DNA from: Candidatus Iainarchaeum sp.
GTDB taxonomy: Archaea; B1Sed10-29
Direction: 5' to 3'
Assembly: GCA_003551125.1 (NCBI GenBank)
Contig: PULY01000047.1
Location: 1-23,709, forward strand
Length of the DNA stretch: 23,709 nucleotides
A program made the translations under genes and the position numbers. Positions 21,658 through 23,709 of the stretch are shown piece by piece. The notes beneath the pieces were generated by a model. That model was not told the origin of the DNA, made no database searches, and saw only the letters and a program-made list of their open reading frames with translations. Position 1 is the stretch's first letter. Each line of letters opens with the position of its first letter.

Positions 21658-23178
21658 ATGGAAAAAGTGCGCGAAGCGGTAAAAAAAATCAGAGAAAAAG
21701 GATATTTAGTTTCACCTAAAACAATAGATATGCTAAAAGAAGAAGAAAATCCTTTGGAGATAGTTAAAAACATAGAAGAAAAGGAAGAATCATCTTCAAA
21801 AGCCATTATAGAGCCGGAAGATATAGAAGAACAAATTAAAAAAAATAAAGAAGAAACTGATGAAAAACCAAAAACAAAGATTAAAGGAAAACTAAAACAA
21901 ATTCCTTCAAAAGAACATGAAAAGGAAATAGAGATAATAAATAAAGATATATCGAAGGAATCCAGATCAAAGGGAGAAGTAGAGGATTTTGTAGAGAACT
22001 TCAAAAGTCGCTACAACAAAATATATAAAATTCTAAGAAGCAGAGGGGAAAACTCAGCTGTTAAAATAGAAAATGCGAAAAAGAAAAATGAAAAAATAAA
22101 GGTAATAGGTTTAATCACGGAAATGAAGAGCACAAAAAATGGCCATGTATTCATGAAAGTAGAGGACCCAACAGGGCTAATGAAAGCACTAGTTCCGAAG
22201 AACAAAAAATCAATAATAGAAAAAACCGATGAATTAGTAAATGACGAAGTGATAGCGCTAGAAGGACATATGGGAAATAACAACCTATTCATTATAAACA
22301 ATATACATTGTCCAGATCTACCAGTAAGAGAGCTAAAAACTACGGAAGAAGACATAGCAATAGCTACAACTTCAGATATACATATAGGGAGCAATTATTT
22401 TCTAAAAGAAAACTTTGAAAATTTCTTAAAATGGTTAAAGGGAGAGAAAGGAAATAAAAGACAAAGAGAACTCGCTGGAAAAATCAAATACTTGACAATA
22501 GCAGGAGATATAGTCGATGGAGTAGGTATATATCCTGAACAAGAAAAAGAACTGGAATTAACAGACATATACCTGCAATACAAACAATTTAAAGAATACA
22601 TGGAAGAAATACCAGATCATATAGAAATTATAATAGGACCAGGAAACCACGACGCAGTTAATAAAGCGGACCCACAGCCAAAAATACCTCCTGAACTAAT
22701 AGAAAACATTGAAGAACTTCCCAATGTAACAATGATAGGTAGTCCAGCACTTCTAAAGATCCATGGATTGAGATTACTGGTATATCACGGAACCTCATTC
22801 GATGACATAATACCTCAAATAAAGTCCGCTAGTTACGAAAATGTAAAAGGAGTTCTTAGAAAAACCCTTAAATCAAGGCACCTACATCCTATTTACGGAG
22901 AAAAACCCATAACCCCTGAAAGAGAAGATCATCTCGTAATAGAAAAAGCACCGGACATATACCACTCCGGACACGTACATAAAAACGGTTACGATAAGTA
23001 CAGAGGGACAATCTGTGTAAATTCAGGCACATGGCAAGAAAAAACACCTTTCCAAAGAAGAATAGGTCATAAGCCAACACCAGGAAGACTACCCATAATA
23101 GAGACAAAAAAAGGAAAAATAAATGTTCTGAGATTTGACCAGGGATTAAATGAAGAAGGAGTAAAAGAAAAAAAATAA
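21658..23178 (+). CDS. polB: DNA polymerase D small subunit DP1 (3'-5' exonuclease)
   Basis: A 506-residue proofreading subunit of the archaeal replicase PolD. A short helical N-terminus (1-40), a charged linker (40-105) and an OB-fold (about 145-220) precede a metallophosphoesterase domain. All metal ligands are present: SDIHIGS (Asp240, His242), GDIVDG (Asp284), GPGNHD (329-332), YHGTS (His378) and SGHVHKNG (His439, His441), so the exonuclease should be active. It has no intein and is shorter than many DP1 proteins, mostly in the linker. No strong ribosome-binding site is seen beyond AGAGGA 9 nt upstream. DP2 starts 8 nt after its stop. Confidence 0.96.
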   Translation: MEKVREAVKKIREKGYLVSPKTIDMLKEEENPLEIVKNIEEKEESSSKAIIEPEDIEEQIKKNKEETDEKPKTKIKGKLKQIPSKEHEKEIEIINKDISKESRSKGEVEDFVENFKSRYNKIYKILRSRGENSAVKIENAKKKNEKIKVIGLITEMKSTKNGHVFMKVEDPTGLMKALVPKNKKSIIEKTDELVNDEVIALEGHMGNNNLFIINNIHCPDLPVRELKTTEEDIAIATTSDIHIGSNYFLKENFENFLKWLKGEKGNKRQRELAGKIKYLTIAGDIVDGVGIYPEQEKELELTDIYLQYKQFKEYMEEIPDHIEIIIGPGNHDAVNKADPQPKIPPELIENIEELPNVTMIGSPALLKIHGLRLLVYHGTSFDDIIPQIKSASYENVKGVLRKTLKSRHLHPIYGEKPITPEREDHLVIEKAPDIYHSGHVHKNGYDKYRGTICVNSGTWQEKTPFQRRIGHKPTPGRLPIIETKKGKINVLRFDQGLNEEGVKEKK

Positions 23179-23186
23179 GTGAAAAA

Positions 23187-23709
23187 ATGGATAGATACTA
23201 CGAAAAAATACAGAAAGAAACCGACAAAGCATATGAAGTAGCTAAAAAAGCTAGAAAAAAAAGAATAGATCCAAAGGAAGAAATAGAGATTCCTCAAGCA
23301 AAGGATATGGCTGCAAGAGTAGAAGGAATAGTCGGACCTGAAGGAATAGCTGAAGAAATAAGAGAACTTCAAAAAGAAGGTAAATCAAGAGAAGAAATAG
23401 AATTTCAAGTGATAGAAGATATAATAAACGGAAAGTATGGAGAATATGAATCAAAAGCAAAAAAAATAGGACAAGCAGTTAGAACCGCATTGACAATTGA
23501 AACGGAAGGAATTACAATAGCGGGAACTGAAGGAATAAGTAAATTTAAGATAAAGAAGAATCCTGATGGAACAAATTATCTTTCAGTATATTATGCAGGG
23601 CCAATAAGAGCAGCAGGGGGAACCTCAGCAGCTAAATCAGTTATTTTCAGCGATTTTGCTAGAAAAAAACTAGATATAAATGAGTACAAAGCAACGGATA
23701 AACAAATTG
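23187..23709 (+). CDS. polC: DNA polymerase D large subunit DP2 (3' end outside window)
   Basis: The first 174 codons of the PolD catalytic subunit, which is normally over 1000 residues. The N-terminal family features are visible: MDRYYEKIQKETDKAY, ARKKRIDPKEEIEIP, MAARVEGIVGPEGIAEEI, and the hallmark YYAGPIRAAGGTSAAKS near residue 140. GTGA lies 4-5 nt before ATG 23187. Adjacent DP1-DP2 genes suggest one transcript and balanced subunit supply. The active-site aspartates of the double-psi barrel lie beyond the window. Confidence 0.96.
   Translation, partial: MDRYYEKIQKETDKAYEVAKKARKKRIDPKEEIEIPQAKDMAARVEGIVGPEGIAEEIRELQKEGKSREEIEFQVIEDIINGKYGEYESKAKKIGQAVRTALTIETEGITIAGTEGISKFKIKKNPDGTNYLSVYYAGPIRAAGGTSAAKSVIFSDFARKKLDINEYKATDKQI

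Overview
The window is a gene-dense piece of an AT-rich archaeal chromosome. The archaeal assignment rests on archaeal/eukaryal-type ribosomal proteins (L7Ae, S28e, L24e, S6e, S24e, S27ae, S3ae), aIF5B and aIF2-gamma, Rpo7 and Spt4, both subunits of DNA polymerase D, archaeosine tRNA-guanine transglycosylase, CDP-archaeol synthase, SecD/SecF, a tRNA-Tyr with a C1-G72 pair and an intron at 37/38, and ribosome-binding sites of the form GGTGAT placed 3-6 nt before the start codon. The proteins are Lys/Glu/Ile-rich and not globally acidic, so a salt-in halophile is unlikely. Small compact genes and the missing ndk between rpl24e and infB (where many euryarchaea carry it) would fit a reduced, DPANN-like lineage, but that placement is inference.

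Region 1 (1-9342, + strand) is one long, tightly packed translation/transcription block: L7Ae, a 26-residue repeat mini-ORF, S28e, L24e, aIF5B, S6e, aIF2-gamma, a PIN-domain nuclease, inorganic pyrophosphatase, Rpo7, Spt4, S24e, S27ae, a CPBP membrane protease, Kae1, an unknown single-pass membrane protein and Bud32. Several pairs overlap by ATGA. Ribosome, initiation, RNA polymerase accessory subunits and the KEOPS t6A enzymes are therefore probably co-expressed.

Region 2 (9343-11812, + strand) opens with a clear BRE/TATA promoter and a CA-rich leader, then S15, S3ae, a DUF92/VTE6-type membrane protein and CDP-archaeol synthase. Ribosomal genes here lead directly into membrane-lipid genes.

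Region 3 (11836-19182, - strand) reads leftwards: an MscS channel, an exported TPR protein with a basic cytoplasmic tail, archaeosine TGT, SecF, SecD, a KaiC-like P-loop protein that seems to lack the catalytic glutamates, and tRNA-Gln(UUG). Envelope and protein-export functions dominate.

Region 4 (19183-23709, mostly + strand) holds UPF0147, an intron-containing tRNA-Tyr directly followed by its own synthetase TyrRS, AMMECR1 (- strand), a 264-nt spacer with inverted repeats, and DP1 followed by the start of DP2, which is cut by the window edge. The L7Ae gene is cut at the other edge.

Points most worth a second look are the repeat mini-ORF between L7Ae and S28e, the acidic tail plus C-terminal module on S6e, the pyrophosphatase start where an ATA codon sits at the ribosome-binding-site distance, the unknown membrane protein between Kae1 and Bud32, the degenerate KaiC protein, and the relaxed splice motif in tRNA-Tyr. 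No CRISPR array, insertion sequence or rRNA was seen, and no gap between genes exceeds 300 nt.
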